Below, piece after piece: positions 37,254-45,915 of a stretch of DNA of 64,000 nt. Position 1 is the stretch's first letter. Every line of letters begins with the position of its first letter. The DNA lies in contig NZ_QZCF01000002.1 in assembly GCF_003591485.1 (NCBI RefSeq), positions 903,992-967,991 on the forward strand. The letters are read 5' to 3'. Made by a program: the position numbers and the translations under genes. Under the pieces are notes generated by a model that saw only the letters and a program-made list of their open reading frames with translations, was not told where the DNA came from and searched no databases. This DNA comes from Paenibacillus sp. 1011MAR3C5 (lineage in GTDB: Bacteria > Bacillota > Bacilli > Paenibacillales > Paenibacillaceae).

Positions 37254-37568
37254 CTACGTCGCGCTCATTTGCCGGGCTCGAATTTGTTCCCTGGCATCAT
37301 CGCTTATTAGCGCAGGCGTCCATTTCGGTTCAAACACAAGCTTCACTTCGGCTTGTTCGATTTCTTCGACCGATTCTGCCGCTTTTTTGACGTCTGCTAC
37401 GATTTGATCAACCAAAGGACATTCGGGAATGGTGAGCGTCATTTCAACGACGACATTCCCGTTGCCTTTATCTTCAATCCCGTATACAAGCCCAAGGTCA
37501 ACGATATTGATGCCAATCTCGGGATCGATCACTTCTTCAAGTGCCGTCATTATCTGTTCTTCATTCAT
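37254..37568 (-). CDS. MIP18/DUF59-family metal-sulfur cluster assembly factor
   Basis: 104 residues from the ATG at 37568 (AAAGGAAAGGG upstream). The family core is clear: ALEEVIDPEIGINIVDLGLVYG, then VVEMTLTIPECPLVDQI with the conserved Cys, then KLVFEPKWTPALISDDAR. SufT/PaaD-like proteins help mature iron-sulfur proteins. A much longer N-terminal reading to 37661 has no ribosome binding site. Single gene. Confidence 0.92.
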   Translation of the reverse strand: MNEEQIMTALEEVIDPEIGINIVDLGLVYGIEDKGNGNVVVEMTLTIPECPLVDQIVADVKKAAESVEEIEQAEVKLVFEPKWTPALISDDAREQIRARQMSAT

Positions 37569-37735
37569 GGGCAGCCCTTTCCTTTCGCTATTGGTATTGG
37601 AGCAATTACTCATCGTAGTATGCGTATTGCCGCACCAAAACAAACGGAATAGACATTTCACATGAATTTATTAGAGGCGGATGATTGACTTTACAGCTTG
37701 AACAACGGGAATTTCTATAAAAATGAAGTCACAAA

Positions 37736-37873
37736 CTAATTGCCAGGCAATTGAATATCGCGCCAGCTGCTTACATTACATTGGCCATATTTATTATCAC
37801 CCACAGCTATCACTGTGCCGTCCGGTTTAAGCCCGACGGTATTGCTTTCACTTTTGTATTGCCCATCACGCAG
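37736..37873 (-). pseudogene. RCC1-like repeat remnant
   Basis: The minus strand encodes DGQYKSESNTVGLKPDGTV, then IAVGDNKYGQCNVSSWRDI and a stop. This is the unmistakable pattern of a bacterial RCC1/BNR-like propeller repeat (GLKxDGTVxAxGxNxxGQC). There is no start codon or ribosome binding site, and the fragment lies in frame directly after the NUDIX stop codon. It is the 3' end of a lost gene. Confidence 0.7.
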
Positions 37874-38362
37874 CTAAACAAGCCTTTGAACTTTGACTTT
37901 GCAATCCGTGTTTGTCTCAGTAGCGTACTCTATATAATTCACAGAGCCGTTAAAGTTCAAGTAAGCTTCATACCGCAAACGTATTCCGGGTAAAGTAATG
38001 AACTCCAGAACTTTTTCCTTTGGAACCCACTTGCACTCGCTCGTTTCATCAGAAGCAGCCAGTTCTCCACCCGCAGCCTTGCACACAAAATCAAACATGA
38101 CCTTCGTAGGAACATCCGTCAAACCGTCATACCACTTGTGGATCGCTGAATTCGAAACAACGCTAATTAAATGGCTGACAGTCGCATCTATTCCGCTTTC
38201 CTCTTTGATTTCACGAATCACGCCGTCTATCAGGTTTTCTCCTACTTCCGTTATTCCGCCAGGGTACACCCAGCCATCGTCATGAGCTTTTACTAACAGG
38301 ATATTTCCCATTCCATCTTCTACAATACCGCCTGCCGAAACAATATGTGTCGGAAACGTCAT
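37874..38362 (-). CDS. NUDIX hydrolase
   Basis: 162 residues with the NUDIX box split as GGITEVGENLIDGVIREIKE and ESGI, where the REIKEESG glutamates bind Mg2+. The N-terminus IVSAGGIVEDGMGNILLV is standard. NUDIX enzymes cleave nucleoside diphosphates linked to another group, for example oxidised nucleotides or NDP-sugars. Start ATG after AGGAGGG. The C-terminal tail (ATETNTDCKVKVQRLV) is beyond the usual domain and may be added sequence where the gene was fused to the RCC1-like relic. Confidence 0.92.
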   Translation of the reverse strand: MTFPTHIVSAGGIVEDGMGNILLVKAHDDGWVYPGGITEVGENLIDGVIREIKEESGIDATVSHLISVVSNSAIHKWYDGLTDVPTKVMFDFVCKAAGGELAASDETSECKWVPKEKVLEFITLPGIRLRYEAYLNFNGSVNYIEYATETNTDCKVKVQRLV

Positions 38363-38525
38363 TTGACATCCCTCCTATCAAGGTGAGCTTGTATTCTTAT
38401 TCCACATTCACCTATGTATTCCTTTCAATCTTTATCCCCGCGTACATATATAGCGGCAAAGAGGACAAAGAACAGCAGCCGATTATCATGTCAGCTGCTG
38501 TCGTGTTGGATTGATGTCTATGTTA

Positions 38526-38699
38526 TTATTCTTTTTCACTTAAATACTCATTTTGCACTGCATCACCATTAGGGTTATTATTCTTAATTTGGCTAAGCCG
38601 CCCATTGCGAAACTCGCCGCCATGCACTTCATTCTGACGTTGCTCATTATTATCGGTATGATCATGCTGGTTATGATTGTAGTTTTTATTATTTGCCAA
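38526..38699 (-). CDS. 57-residue Asn/His-rich hydrophilic protein
   Basis: TTG start at 38699 preceded by AAAGGAGGT at good spacing. The product (starts MANNKNYNHNQHDHTDNN; contains NEVHGGEFRNGRL and DAVQNEYLSEKE) is highly polar, lacks a signal peptide and hydrophobic core, and resembles small spore or stress proteins of Bacillales only in composition. I do not know its family. Codon usage and the strong ribosome binding site make it a real gene in my view. Confidence 0.7.
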   Translation of the reverse strand: MANNKNYNHNQHDHTDNNEQRQNEVHGGEFRNGRLSQIKNNNPNGDAVQNEYLSEKE

Positions 38700-38894
38700 A
38701 TCAATACCTCCTTTCCATAAAGGGTTGACTTAGTTTGTGCCTTCCTGGATAGAGTTATGTATTCCTGGATTTCTTAGTTTGACGGATAGAACAGACCACC
38801 AATTAACTTTTCAGCTTTCGTGTTTTTATAACGTGACATTACTTACGAAACGTTTTAACGATCCTGCGCGTTATCCTTGTCACTTTGCCATAAA

Positions 38895-38944
38895 TAAAAA
38901 GCACCCCTCAAAAGCATTAGCTTCTAAGAGGTGCATCCGATCTC
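38895..38944 (-). terminator. Terminator of the Old Yellow Enzyme gene
   Basis: GCACCCCT pairs with AGAGGTGC (one G-T), with inner AAGC/GCTT pairing; on the minus strand TTTTTATTTA follows. Confidence 0.8.
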
Positions 38945-38967
38945 TCATTGGGGCGAAATCCAACGAA

Positions 38968-40008
38968 TCAATATAACGTCTGCACGGATTGAGGCGTGAA
39001 AGGAATAAGCTCCTCCACCCGGCCTTCCCTAATCTTGCTGACCCAAGCCGGATCCGCAAGCAGCGCCCGTCCGATGGCGACTAGATCGAACTCCTGATTC
39101 TCCAATTTGGGAATCAAGCCATCCAAGCTAGCGTTCCCCGAGCCGCTTCCTGTCGTGAAGAAGGTCGACACGTCCCCATCCAGGCCGATGGAACCCACTG
39201 TAATGGTCGGTTTGCCGGTCAATTGCTTCACCCAGCCTGCGAAATTCAGCTCAGAACCTTCGAATTCCGGTTCCCAGAAGCGCCGCGTCGAGCAATGGAA
39301 GATATCTACACCAGCGTTCACCAACGGTTCAAGAAATTGCTTTAATTCCTCCGCTGTTCCTACGAGCTTCGCCGAATAATCGATACCCTTCCATTGCGAA
39401 ATACGCAGGATGATCGGGAATTCAGGGCCAACGGCTTCGCGGCAAGCTTTCACGACTTCTGCGGCAAAGGTTGTACGCGCGATGAAGCTGCCTCCGTAGC
39501 GATCCGTTCTTTGATTCGTTTTCTCCCAGAAAAATTGATCGATTAAATAACCATGAGCGCCATGCAACTCAATGCCGTCAAATCCCAGACGCTTGGCTGC
39601 TGCTGCAGAATTTGCGAATTCCTGCACGATATGTGCAATTTCTTCTTCCGTATACTCATTGACATTGCCGCGAGCGCCCATATGCCAGATTTGAGGAACG
39701 ATCTTGCCGCCTGCATCATGCACTTCGGATACGACATTCGCCCAGCCGTTCAAGGCTTCTTCCCCGTAGAAATATGGGACATCCTTCTGGTTGCTCGAAT
39801 CGGCATGGTTAATGACCGTGCCCTCCGTCACGATTAGTCCGACTCCGTTTTCTGCCCGGCGACGGTAATAAGCCGCGACATCCGATCCAGGTACGCCGTT
39901 TGGCGATTTTTGACGCGTCATTGGCGCCATTACCGTTCGGTTAGACAAGGATAGCTTGCCCAACGTAAAAGGACGAAACAGGGATTGCAATGTTTGTGTA
40001 TTAGTCAT
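38968..40008 (-). CDS. Old Yellow Enzyme family NADH:flavin oxidoreductase with internal deletion
   Basis: 346 residues of the OYE family: LFRPFTLGKLSLSNRTVMAPM, GFDGIELHGAHGYLIDQFFW, NQRTDRYGGS, ISQWKGIDYS, DLVAIGRALLADP. These enzymes use FMN and NAD(P)H to reduce activated C=C bonds. Between PQIWHMGARG (about residue 113) and NVNEYTEEEI a segment of roughly 25-40 residues present in relatives is missing, without a frameshift. The loop carries part of the substrate-binding region, so activity is uncertain. Start ATG after GGAGGG. MarR gene directly upstream on the same strand. Confidence 0.88.
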   Translation of the reverse strand: MTNTQTLQSLFRPFTLGKLSLSNRTVMAPMTRQKSPNGVPGSDVAAYYRRRAENGVGLIVTEGTVINHADSSNQKDVPYFYGEEALNGWANVVSEVHDAGGKIVPQIWHMGARGNVNEYTEEEIAHIVQEFANSAAAAKRLGFDGIELHGAHGYLIDQFFWEKTNQRTDRYGGSFIARTTFAAEVVKACREAVGPEFPIILRISQWKGIDYSAKLVGTAEELKQFLEPLVNAGVDIFHCSTRRFWEPEFEGSELNFAGWVKQLTGKPTITVGSIGLDGDVSTFFTTGSGSGNASLDGLIPKLENQEFDLVAIGRALLADPAWVSKIREGRVEELIPFTPQSVQTLY

Positions 40009-40035
40009 GGTTACCCTCCATTATCTTTTTTAAAA

Positions 40036-40081
40036 GCATGCGCATGCATATAAAATTACAGAAATAAAAGCATTCTGTCAA
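40036..40081 (-). promoter_or_regulatory. OYE promoter with palindromic operator
   Basis: On the minus strand, -35 TTGACA (40081-40076), 17-bp spacer, -10 TAATTT (40058-40053). Right after the -10 lies the perfect 12-bp palindrome GCATGCGCATGC (40036-40047), over the expected transcription start. The site fits repression by the adjacent MarR protein. Confidence 0.7.
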
Positions 40082-40088
40082 GTAACCT

Positions 40089-40547
40089 TTATTTCAATAG
40101 TTGTCGAACAAAATGATCCAGCTCAGTCAAAATGCCATGGCGTTGAAGTTCATCATTCAGTACCTGATTAACCGTTGCAAGGGCCTGTAGGTACTTTTGT
40201 TCTCCTAACGCTGTAATACGGGTGTAAATGCCACGCCGGTCAAGCGTGCAAGTATGCCGTTCCAGCGCCCCAACACTAGGCGCTTCCATGCGATCCACAA
40301 GTCGCGACGTCGCGCTTTGACTTAATCCCACCTTCTCTTGCAGCTGCTGCAAGCGCAGTTCTTTGCACGGTGAGCTGGAAATAAATTTAAGGACGTAAAA
40401 TTCCTTTAAGGAGATATCATATTGCCCCAGCAGCGCCTGTTCCAACTTATCGTTGACGCTAGAATGGAAATGGGATACAGACAGCCATAGATCCAGACGT
40501 TCGGTATTGTTATGCAAGACTAGACCACCCCATGAATAATTGTTCAT
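40089..40547 (-). CDS. MarR-family transcriptional regulator
   Basis: 152 residues with MarR winged-helix features: YDISLKEFYVLKFI, LQQLQEKVGLSQSATSRLVDR, LERHTCTLDRRGIYTRITALG. It lies 80 bp upstream of the OYE gene, same strand, and that gap holds a separate promoter with a palindrome, so the OYE gene is a likely target. The start is weakly supported (GAGAAC upstream); a start a few codons later is possible. Confidence 0.88.
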   Translation of the reverse strand: MNNYSWGGLVLHNNTERLDLWLSVSHFHSSVNDKLEQALLGQYDISLKEFYVLKFISSSPCKELRLQQLQEKVGLSQSATSRLVDRMEAPSVGALERHTCTLDRRGIYTRITALGEQKYLQALATVNQVLNDELQRHGILTELDHFVRQLLK

Positions 40548-40678
40548 ACTGTTCTCATTGTAGCAAGCTTGCCTTGAATGGTCAAAACAGTGATGTATGG
40601 CGTTCCAGGACGATCACAAGTACAAAAACCCAGTACCTGCGGATTCATATTATCTCTCATTTATTCAATAGAGATTCG

Positions 40679-41590
40679 TTAATCATAATTCTTGAGTATG
40701 CCGTTAAGAAACGCTCGAAACTCATCCACATAGGCTTTTGGCTCTAAGATGACCAGTTTTTTTCCAAAACCAGCCAAAAACTGAAAGCCGTAATGGTTTT
40801 GCGGCACATCTATTGTTGCAATTAGATAGTCAGAATTATAGGCATCAATCCTTTTATGGCCGTATCGTTCAATAAAGTGATCCTTTATACTATGTGCGAT
40901 CAATGCTTTGATTGGAATTAATTGCGGTTGGTACTGTTGTTCCGTTTTTTGCTCAGTCACAAAATCTCGGGGAACAAAAGTTTGGATATCGATATTCAGA
41001 TTTTCCATTCTGGACAATTTAAAAGTTCGATAGCCCATTCGATTTAAACAAAACCCCTTTAAATACCAACTCATTTCACTAAAATGAAGCTGGTATGGCT
41101 CGACCCTTCTAATTGTCTCGACTCCATCTTGATCCATATAATCAAAGGTAAGCAACCTTCCTCGCACGGTGGCTTCTTGACAGGTCTTTAACATTTGAAC
41201 AATCTCCGTACGGCCATCCCAATCATAAAATGACAGGTGAATTGAACCTCTCCATGATGCTGAGTCTACCATCGATTCAATCTTTTTAAGAGTGAGCTCT
41301 ACTTCATCACTGAAGAGAATTTGCCCCATTCCGCCCAGTGCGGTTAAGATATTTTCCAAGTCATTGCTGCTTAACAGTCTTTTATCTAACTTGTATTCAT
41401 CCATAATCCCGTAGCCGCCGTAAACACCATTTATGGAGTAAATCGGTATATTAGACATGCTGAGGGTCTCCATATCACGCAGAATCGTTCTTTTGGACAC
41501 CTTGAATAACTGCGAAAACTCCGTTGTAGAAACAATATTCTTTTGCAGCAAGATCATTACGATAGAAATTAGTCTTTCTATTTTCTCCAT
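40679..41590 (-). CDS. WYL-domain regulator (YafY family)
   Basis: 303 residues. N-terminal HTH_11 (ERLISIVMILLQKNIVSTTE; FKVSKRTILRDMETLS; GVYGGYGI), then a WYL domain (VEPYQLHFSEMSWYLKGFCL; RTFKLSRMENL) and the WYL C-terminal extension. WYL regulators sense small ligands or nucleic acids. ATG at 41590 follows GGGAGGG; upstream codons to 41674 cross the promoter. Divergent from the VOC gene at 41729 with a perfect 8+8 palindrome between. Confidence 0.92.
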   Translation of the reverse strand: MEKIERLISIVMILLQKNIVSTTEFSQLFKVSKRTILRDMETLSMSNIPIYSINGVYGGYGIMDEYKLDKRLLSSNDLENILTALGGMGQILFSDEVELTLKKIESMVDSASWRGSIHLSFYDWDGRTEIVQMLKTCQEATVRGRLLTFDYMDQDGVETIRRVEPYQLHFSEMSWYLKGFCLNRMGYRTFKLSRMENLNIDIQTFVPRDFVTEQKTEQQYQPQLIPIKALIAHSIKDHFIERYGHKRIDAYNSDYLIATIDVPQNHYGFQFLAGFGKKLVILEPKAYVDEFRAFLNGILKNYD

Positions 41591-41657
41591 AGTACCCTCC
41601 CGGCTCAAACCGTTCTGAGAATCCCCTACTATAACAAAAATATTTTTAAAAAAGGTT

Positions 41658-41689
41658 TTGAAAGGTGACAACATGCTGTCACCTATTAT
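41658..41689 (+). promoter_or_regulatory. VOC gene promoter with operator between -35 and -10
   Basis: AGGTGACA-N6-TGTCACCT (41663-41684) sits between a -35-like TTGAAA (41658) and a -10-like TATTAT (41684). Likely the WYL regulator's operator, controlling both divergent genes. Confidence 0.7.
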
Positions 41690-41728
41690 AGCTTATACTT
41701 CATGTATTACAAGAAGGAGGTTTTTCAC

Positions 41729-42190
41729 ATGTCAGTTATCGCATATTTGAATTTTGATGGAAATACAGAGGAGGTCATTGGATTTTATTCAGAAGCTCTG
41801 AAAGCTAGTCAAGTAAAAAAAGTAAAATTTGGGGATTTGCCGCAAGATCCGAACTACCCTATGCCGGAAAATGAATTGAATATGATTATGGAGTCATCGT
41901 TGGAATTTGCAGGCGGGAAAATAATGATGTCGGATATTCTGCCTTCGATGAAGAATGTGACGGGCGAATTGGTTAAAGGCAATAATATATTGATTAGTAT
42001 CGTTATTGATGATAAACAGACTTTGGAAAATTACTTTTCTAATTTAGCTGAAGGTGGTTATGTCATCATGCCTTTATCAGAAGTGCCTTGGTCTTCCTGC
42101 TTCGGAATGCTTGTTGATAAATTCGGTATTTCATGGAAGTTTAATCGTGACGCTGATACGTTCCTTAATCGTTTAGTTGCAAATCAATAA
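41729..42190 (+). CDS. PhnB-like VOC-superfamily protein
   Basis: 153 residues from the ATG at 41729 (AAGGAGG upstream). Family signs: IAYLNFDGNTEEVIGFYSEA, KIMMSDILP, NNILISIVIDDKQTLENYF, PWSSCFGMLVDKFGISWKFN. PhnB/DUF3861-like proteins have the glyoxalase/bleomycin-resistance fold; metal-binding His/Glu residues typical of catalytic members are not evident, so the molecular function is unclear. Under control of the divergent WYL regulator. Confidence 0.9.
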   Translation: MSVIAYLNFDGNTEEVIGFYSEALKASQVKKVKFGDLPQDPNYPMPENELNMIMESSLEFAGGKIMMSDILPSMKNVTGELVKGNNILISIVIDDKQTLENYFSNLAEGGYVIMPLSEVPWSSCFGMLVDKFGISWKFNRDADTFLNRLVANQ

Positions 42191-42248
42191 CCGTAATGCA
42201 GCTTCTCGAAGGTTTGATAAGAGAGCTGCAGCTCCTATGACATAAGAG

Positions 42249-42284
42249 AAAGTGGCAACGGATCGGTACCGTCGCCACTTTTTC
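42249..42284 (+). terminator. Terminator after the VOC gene
   Basis: AAAGTGGC pairs with GCCACTTT, with an inner ACGG/CCGT stem; TTTTT follows. Confidence 0.88.
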
Positions 42285-42362
42285 TCATGAACAAATAATT
42301 GCAAGGCCATTTGGATGGTTCCCGGCTTATCGCTATCTCGATCTGGTTACATGTTCATGCTT

Positions 42363-42761
42363 CTATGAAGGGGAGTATTGAGCATCATTCACTTTTTCCA
42401 GCCACTCAACCGCCTGACCGTTAAGTCGTTCCTGTATGGCGATATGAGTCATAGCTGTAGCGGGCGACGCACCATGCCAATGCTTCTCGCCTGGCGGGAA
42501 CCAGACTACGTCACCTGGACTGATATCCTCTATCTGTCCTCCCCAGCGTTGAACTCGTCCTTTTCCTGCGGTTACGATTAAGGTCTGGCCCAGAGGGTGA
42601 GTATGCCATGCTGTCCGTGCCCCTGGTTCAAATGTAACGCTCGCTGCAGCTACGCGTGCAGGTTCTGCTGTCTCAATCAGCGGATCAACGCGAACTGTGC
42701 CGGTAAAATAATCAGAATTCCCTTTACCTGAAGGTTGTGATCCTGCTCTTTTAATTTCCAT
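42363..42761 (-). CDS. Cupin-domain protein
   Basis: 132 residues forming one cupin: GTVRVDPL, then [16 protein letters not shown] (metal-binding His-x-His and Gln), [12 protein letters not shown], and [17 protein letters not shown] (second motif with His). It resembles quercetin-dioxygenase-like cupins often found beside oxidoreductases. ATG at 42761 after GGAGGG. Third gene of ADH-MFS-cupin, 16 bp behind the transporter gene. Confidence 0.92.
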   Translation of the reverse strand: MEIKRAGSQPSGKGNSDYFTGTVRVDPLIETAEPARVAAASVTFEPGARTAWHTHPLGQTLIVTAGKGRVQRWGGQIEDISPGDVVWFPPGEKHWHGASPATAMTHIAIQERLNGQAVEWLEKVNDAQYSPS

Positions 42762-42777
42762 CGTTTCATCCCTCCAA

Positions 42778-43983
42778 TTAAGTTTCGTATTCAGGCTTTG
42801 CTCTCCTAATGAAGACAAGATAAGAAAGGATGGCCAGAACACTGGTTGAAAAAATAACGATGCCAAAAGGAATGGCAGAATGCTCGCCCGCAATGCCTAC
42901 TAGCGGGGATGTAACTGCGCCTAAAGCATAATGCAAGCTGCCGAGTATAGCAGAGGCGCTTCCTGCCATTTGTCCATGCGCTTCCATCGCATAGCTAACA
43001 GAAACGGGTCCCACAATTCCAATGGATACCGCGAATAAGAAGGTAGAACCAAATATGGTCCATAACGATCCTTTTAATAATACTACAATGAAGAGAGCAG
43101 CCGTTGAAATAAAAGATAACGTTAATCCCATTCGCAATAGACTGTGTCCCTTCAACTTGCCTGCCGCTCGTTTAACGACCTGCGAACCAATCATAATAGC
43201 CAAGCCGTTCAGTGCAAACAGGAGCGAAAATTGTTGCGGAGATACCCCGAATATATTTTGATAAATAAACGGCGTTCCAGCAACAAATGCAAATACCCCA
43301 GCGAATAAAATACCATTAACTAAAGCATATCCCATGAACATCCGATCACAAACCAATCGCTTGTAATTGCTCATCAGTGTCATGAAGCTGCTAGGGACGC
43401 GATGCTGTACAGGCAAGCTCTCCTTCAAGCCCCATACTGTGACTCCTGTTAATACAATTCCAAACACTCCCAGAGCAACAAATACGCTAACCCAGGTGCT
43501 AAATGATGTGACAGCACTCCCTGCGTTCGGAGAGATTAAGGGTGCAGCATTGCTGATCAAAGTAAGCAGTGAGATAAACTTCGTAAGCTCGACTCCGCTA
43601 TATCTATCTCGAGCAATCGCTCGGGATATGACAAGTCCGGCCGACGCGGCGGCCCCTTGGATGAAACGCAAAAATATAAAGGATTCAATATTGGGAGCAA
43701 AAGCACAACCAATCGATGAAACGATGTAAAAAATCATGGCGATCAGCAATGGTTTGCGTCTGCCATAGCTATCGCTTAACGGTCCCATGACTAACTGACC
43801 CAAGCCTAATCCTAACAGGCTAGCGGTTAGACTGGCTTGAATCAAGGATGCATTCGTATCGAAAGAATCCATAATTTGCGGCAGCGACGCAAGGTACATA
43901 TCGACTGTAAACGGTCCAAGCGCGGAAAATGCAGCCAGGATCAAAGCCAGTTGAAGCGAAAGATTTTTGATTTTATTGTTCAT
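42778..43983 (-). CDS. Bcr/CflA-type MFS drug efflux transporter
   Basis: 401 residues with 12 membrane helices. N-terminal [19 protein letters not shown] and [19 protein letters not shown] (MFS motif A) with [12 protein letters not shown] in the loop after helix 4 are typical of Bcr/CflA proteins, which export bicyclomycin, chloramphenicol or sulfonamides. The start codon lies 2 bp after the ADH stop; no separate promoter is needed. Part of ADH-MFS-cupin. Confidence 0.93.
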   Translation of the reverse strand: MNNKIKNLSLQLALILAAFSALGPFTVDMYLASLPQIMDSFDTNASLIQASLTASLLGLGLGQLVMGPLSDSYGRRKPLLIAMIFYIVSSIGCAFAPNIESFIFLRFIQGAAASAGLVISRAIARDRYSGVELTKFISLLTLISNAAPLISPNAGSAVTSFSTWVSVFVALGVFGIVLTGVTVWGLKESLPVQHRVPSSFMTLMSNYKRLVCDRMFMGYALVNGILFAGVFAFVAGTPFIYQNIFGVSPQQFSLLFALNGLAIMIGSQVVKRAAGKLKGHSLLRMGLTLSFISTAALFIVVLLKGSLWTIFGSTFLFAVSIGIVGPVSVSYAMEAHGQMAGSASAILGSLHYALGAVTSPLVGIAGEHSAIPFGIVIFSTSVLAILSYLVFIRRAKPEYET

Positions 43984-43985
43984 CT

Positions 43986-45026
43986 TTACAATGTGGAAAT
44001 ATCGATAACAAACCGATACCGCACGTCGCTTCGCAGGATCCGCTCGTAAGCATCATCCACTTGATCCGCATGAATGACCTCAATTTGAGGAGCAATCCCA
44101 TGTTGAGCTGCAAAATGCAGCATTTCTTGCGTCTCAGAAAGTCCGCCAACCAAGGAGCCTGCAATGCTGCGGCGACTCATGATTAGCGAGAACACTTGGT
44201 ATTGACTTGGCTCAGCCGGCGCGCCTACATTAACCAGCGTACCATCTACGCGAAGCAGCGATAAATACGAATCGACGTCAATCGTAGCGGATACCGTGTT
44301 CAGAATTAGGTCAAACCGGCCAGCGAGCGTTTCAAACGTTTCTGGATCCAGGGTTGAATAGTATTCATTCGCACCAAAGGACAGCGCTTCTTTTTCCTTA
44401 TCCTTGGCCCGGCTTAATACGGTAACTTCGGCGCCCATCTCATGCGCAAACTGTATCGCAACATGACCAAGACCGCCCATTCCCAGAATGGCTACCCGCT
44501 TCCCTGGACCGGCATTCCAGCGCTTGAGCGGAGAATATGTCGTAATACCCGCGCATAGAAGCGGGCTGGCTGCATCCAGCTCCAAGCCATCCGGGATATG
44601 CACAACGAATCTTTCGGTAACCACAATCATTTGGCTGTAACCGCCATAAGTGGGATTGCCGTCGTAATCCAAAGAGTTATAGGTAGCTACATGCCCTTTG
44701 GTACAATACTGCTCTTCTCCACGGAGGCAGTACTCGCACACTCCGCAAGAATCCACATAGCAACCTACGCCAACCCGGTCGCCTACAGCAAAGTTCATTA
44801 CCTTCTCCCCTACTTCCGTTACAATCCCGGTAATCTCATGACCAGGCACCATAGGGAAAATTCCTCCCGCCCAATCCCCGTGAGCACTGTGAATATCGGA
44901 ATGGCAAATGCCGCTAAACTTAATATCGATCAAGACATCATGAGACCGCAGTGGTCTTCTTTCAATCGTCGTTTTTTCAAACGGCGCTTTCGCAGTTGGA
45001 ACGCTTAAAACGTATGTTTTGCACAT
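43986..45026 (-). CDS. Zinc-dependent alcohol dehydrogenase (CAD-like)
   Basis: 346 residues of the medium-chain dehydrogenase family. Catalytic zinc ligands: Cys in FSGICHSDIHSA and His-Glu in MVPGHEITG. Structural zinc: four Cys in CGVCEYCLRGEEQYC. NADP-binding loop LGMGGLGHVAIQFA. Resembles YahK/AdhA-type aldehyde reductases. ATG at 45026 after GGAGATCC; an earlier in-frame start at 45071 lacks a ribosome binding site. First gene of ADH-MFS-cupin, divergent from the TetR gene at 45208. Confidence 0.94.
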   Translation of the reverse strand: MCKTYVLSVPTAKAPFEKTTIERRPLRSHDVLIDIKFSGICHSDIHSAHGDWAGGIFPMVPGHEITGIVTEVGEKVMNFAVGDRVGVGCYVDSCGVCEYCLRGEEQYCTKGHVATYNSLDYDGNPTYGGYSQMIVVTERFVVHIPDGLELDAASPLLCAGITTYSPLKRWNAGPGKRVAILGMGGLGHVAIQFAHEMGAEVTVLSRAKDKEKEALSFGANEYYSTLDPETFETLAGRFDLILNTVSATIDVDSYLSLLRVDGTLVNVGAPAEPSQYQVFSLIMSRRSIAGSLVGGLSETQEMLHFAAQHGIAPQIEVIHADQVDDAYERILRSDVRYRFVIDISTL

Positions 45027-45064
45027 ATGCAGGATCTCCTTTTCCCTAAAAATTACGTGGAAAC

Positions 45065-45097
45065 TAATCAACTAGATTTGATTAATCGACATATGTC
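45065..45097. promoter_or_regulatory. Palindromes in the ADH-tetR divergent region
   Basis: TAATCAA-N6-TTGATTA (45065-45084) and the perfect 10-bp palindrome GACATATGTC (45088-45097) lie 40-70 bp upstream of the ADH start. Candidate TetR operators. Confidence 0.6.
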
Positions 45098-45207
45098 TAT
45101 TATTATGGAATCAAGTCCAAACATTCAATGGTTAAAAAAGCGCGTTCTGTTGATATCTCAACACATGCGCCGAAATTGTTTATTATTTTAGAAAGATTGG
45201 TGGCACA

Positions 45208-45756
45208 TTGGCTAAATTGGATCGGAGAATCCTTAAAACACGAGAGTCTTTGAAAAATGCCGTTATCGAACTTATGGCCGAAAAAAGTTTCGATCACATC
45301 ACCATTCAAGATATTGCAGACCGGGCCAACGTAAACCGCGGGACCATATATCTTCACTATCAGGACAAATTTGATCTATTGGACCAACTCATCGAAACCC
45401 ATCTTAATGAATTAGGAGCGATGGATAAATGGGCATGCGAGATGGAATGGACCGATGCGCTTGTCCCTTACTTTGAATATTTCGAAAAAAACTATTTGTT
45501 TTTTTCAGCGATGCTGGCAAGCACGGGCGTTCCTTCATCGTTCAGAACCCGGCTCCTTGCTTCCTTTATGAAAGGCTTTAAAGGCGAGATCGACAGAGAC
45601 AGCGAAAGAAATACCGATTTGAATGATGATGTCATCCTGCAATATTCCGGCACCGCTTATGTAGGTGTCATTGAATGGTGGATTCGATCGGGAATGCCCT
45701 ATCCCCCACGAGTGATGGCCAAGCAAATCGGGACCTTGCTGGAGCGAAGTTTATAA
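45208..45756 (+). CDS. TetR-family transcriptional regulator
   Basis: 182 residues: LDRRILKTRESLKNAVIELM, ITIQDIADRANVNRGTIYLH, YQDKFDLLDQLI, then the TetR_C_7 helical domain ending with VGVIEWWIRSGMPYPPRVMA. The TTG start has only a weak site (GGTGG) upstream. It is divergent from the ADH-MFS-cupin operon and probably represses it. The protein at 59463 is a close relative in layout. A clear terminator follows. Confidence 0.9.
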   Translation: MAKLDRRILKTRESLKNAVIELMAEKSFDHITIQDIADRANVNRGTIYLHYQDKFDLLDQLIETHLNELGAMDKWACEMEWTDALVPYFEYFEKNYLFFSAMLASTGVPSSFRTRLLASFMKGFKGEIDRDSERNTDLNDDVILQYSGTAYVGVIEWWIRSGMPYPPRVMAKQIGTLLERSL

Positions 45757-45814
45757 TGCTCCCGCAGCACAGTCGAAAAGCAAACTCAAAGGTCCAGATG
45801 ATCGCAATAAACAA

Positions 45815-45844
45815 GGGACAACTCGATAAGTTGTCCCTGTTTGT
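45815..45844 (+). terminator. Terminator after the 45.2-kb TetR gene
   Basis: GGGACAACT-CGATA-AGTTGTCCC followed by TGTTTGT. Confidence 0.85.
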
Positions 45845-45915
45845 ACGGGTGAGTTTTTGAAATGCAGCTTTGGCTTTCATACCCTACTCCTGTCTGTGAC
45901 ATGCACCCTATCCGC

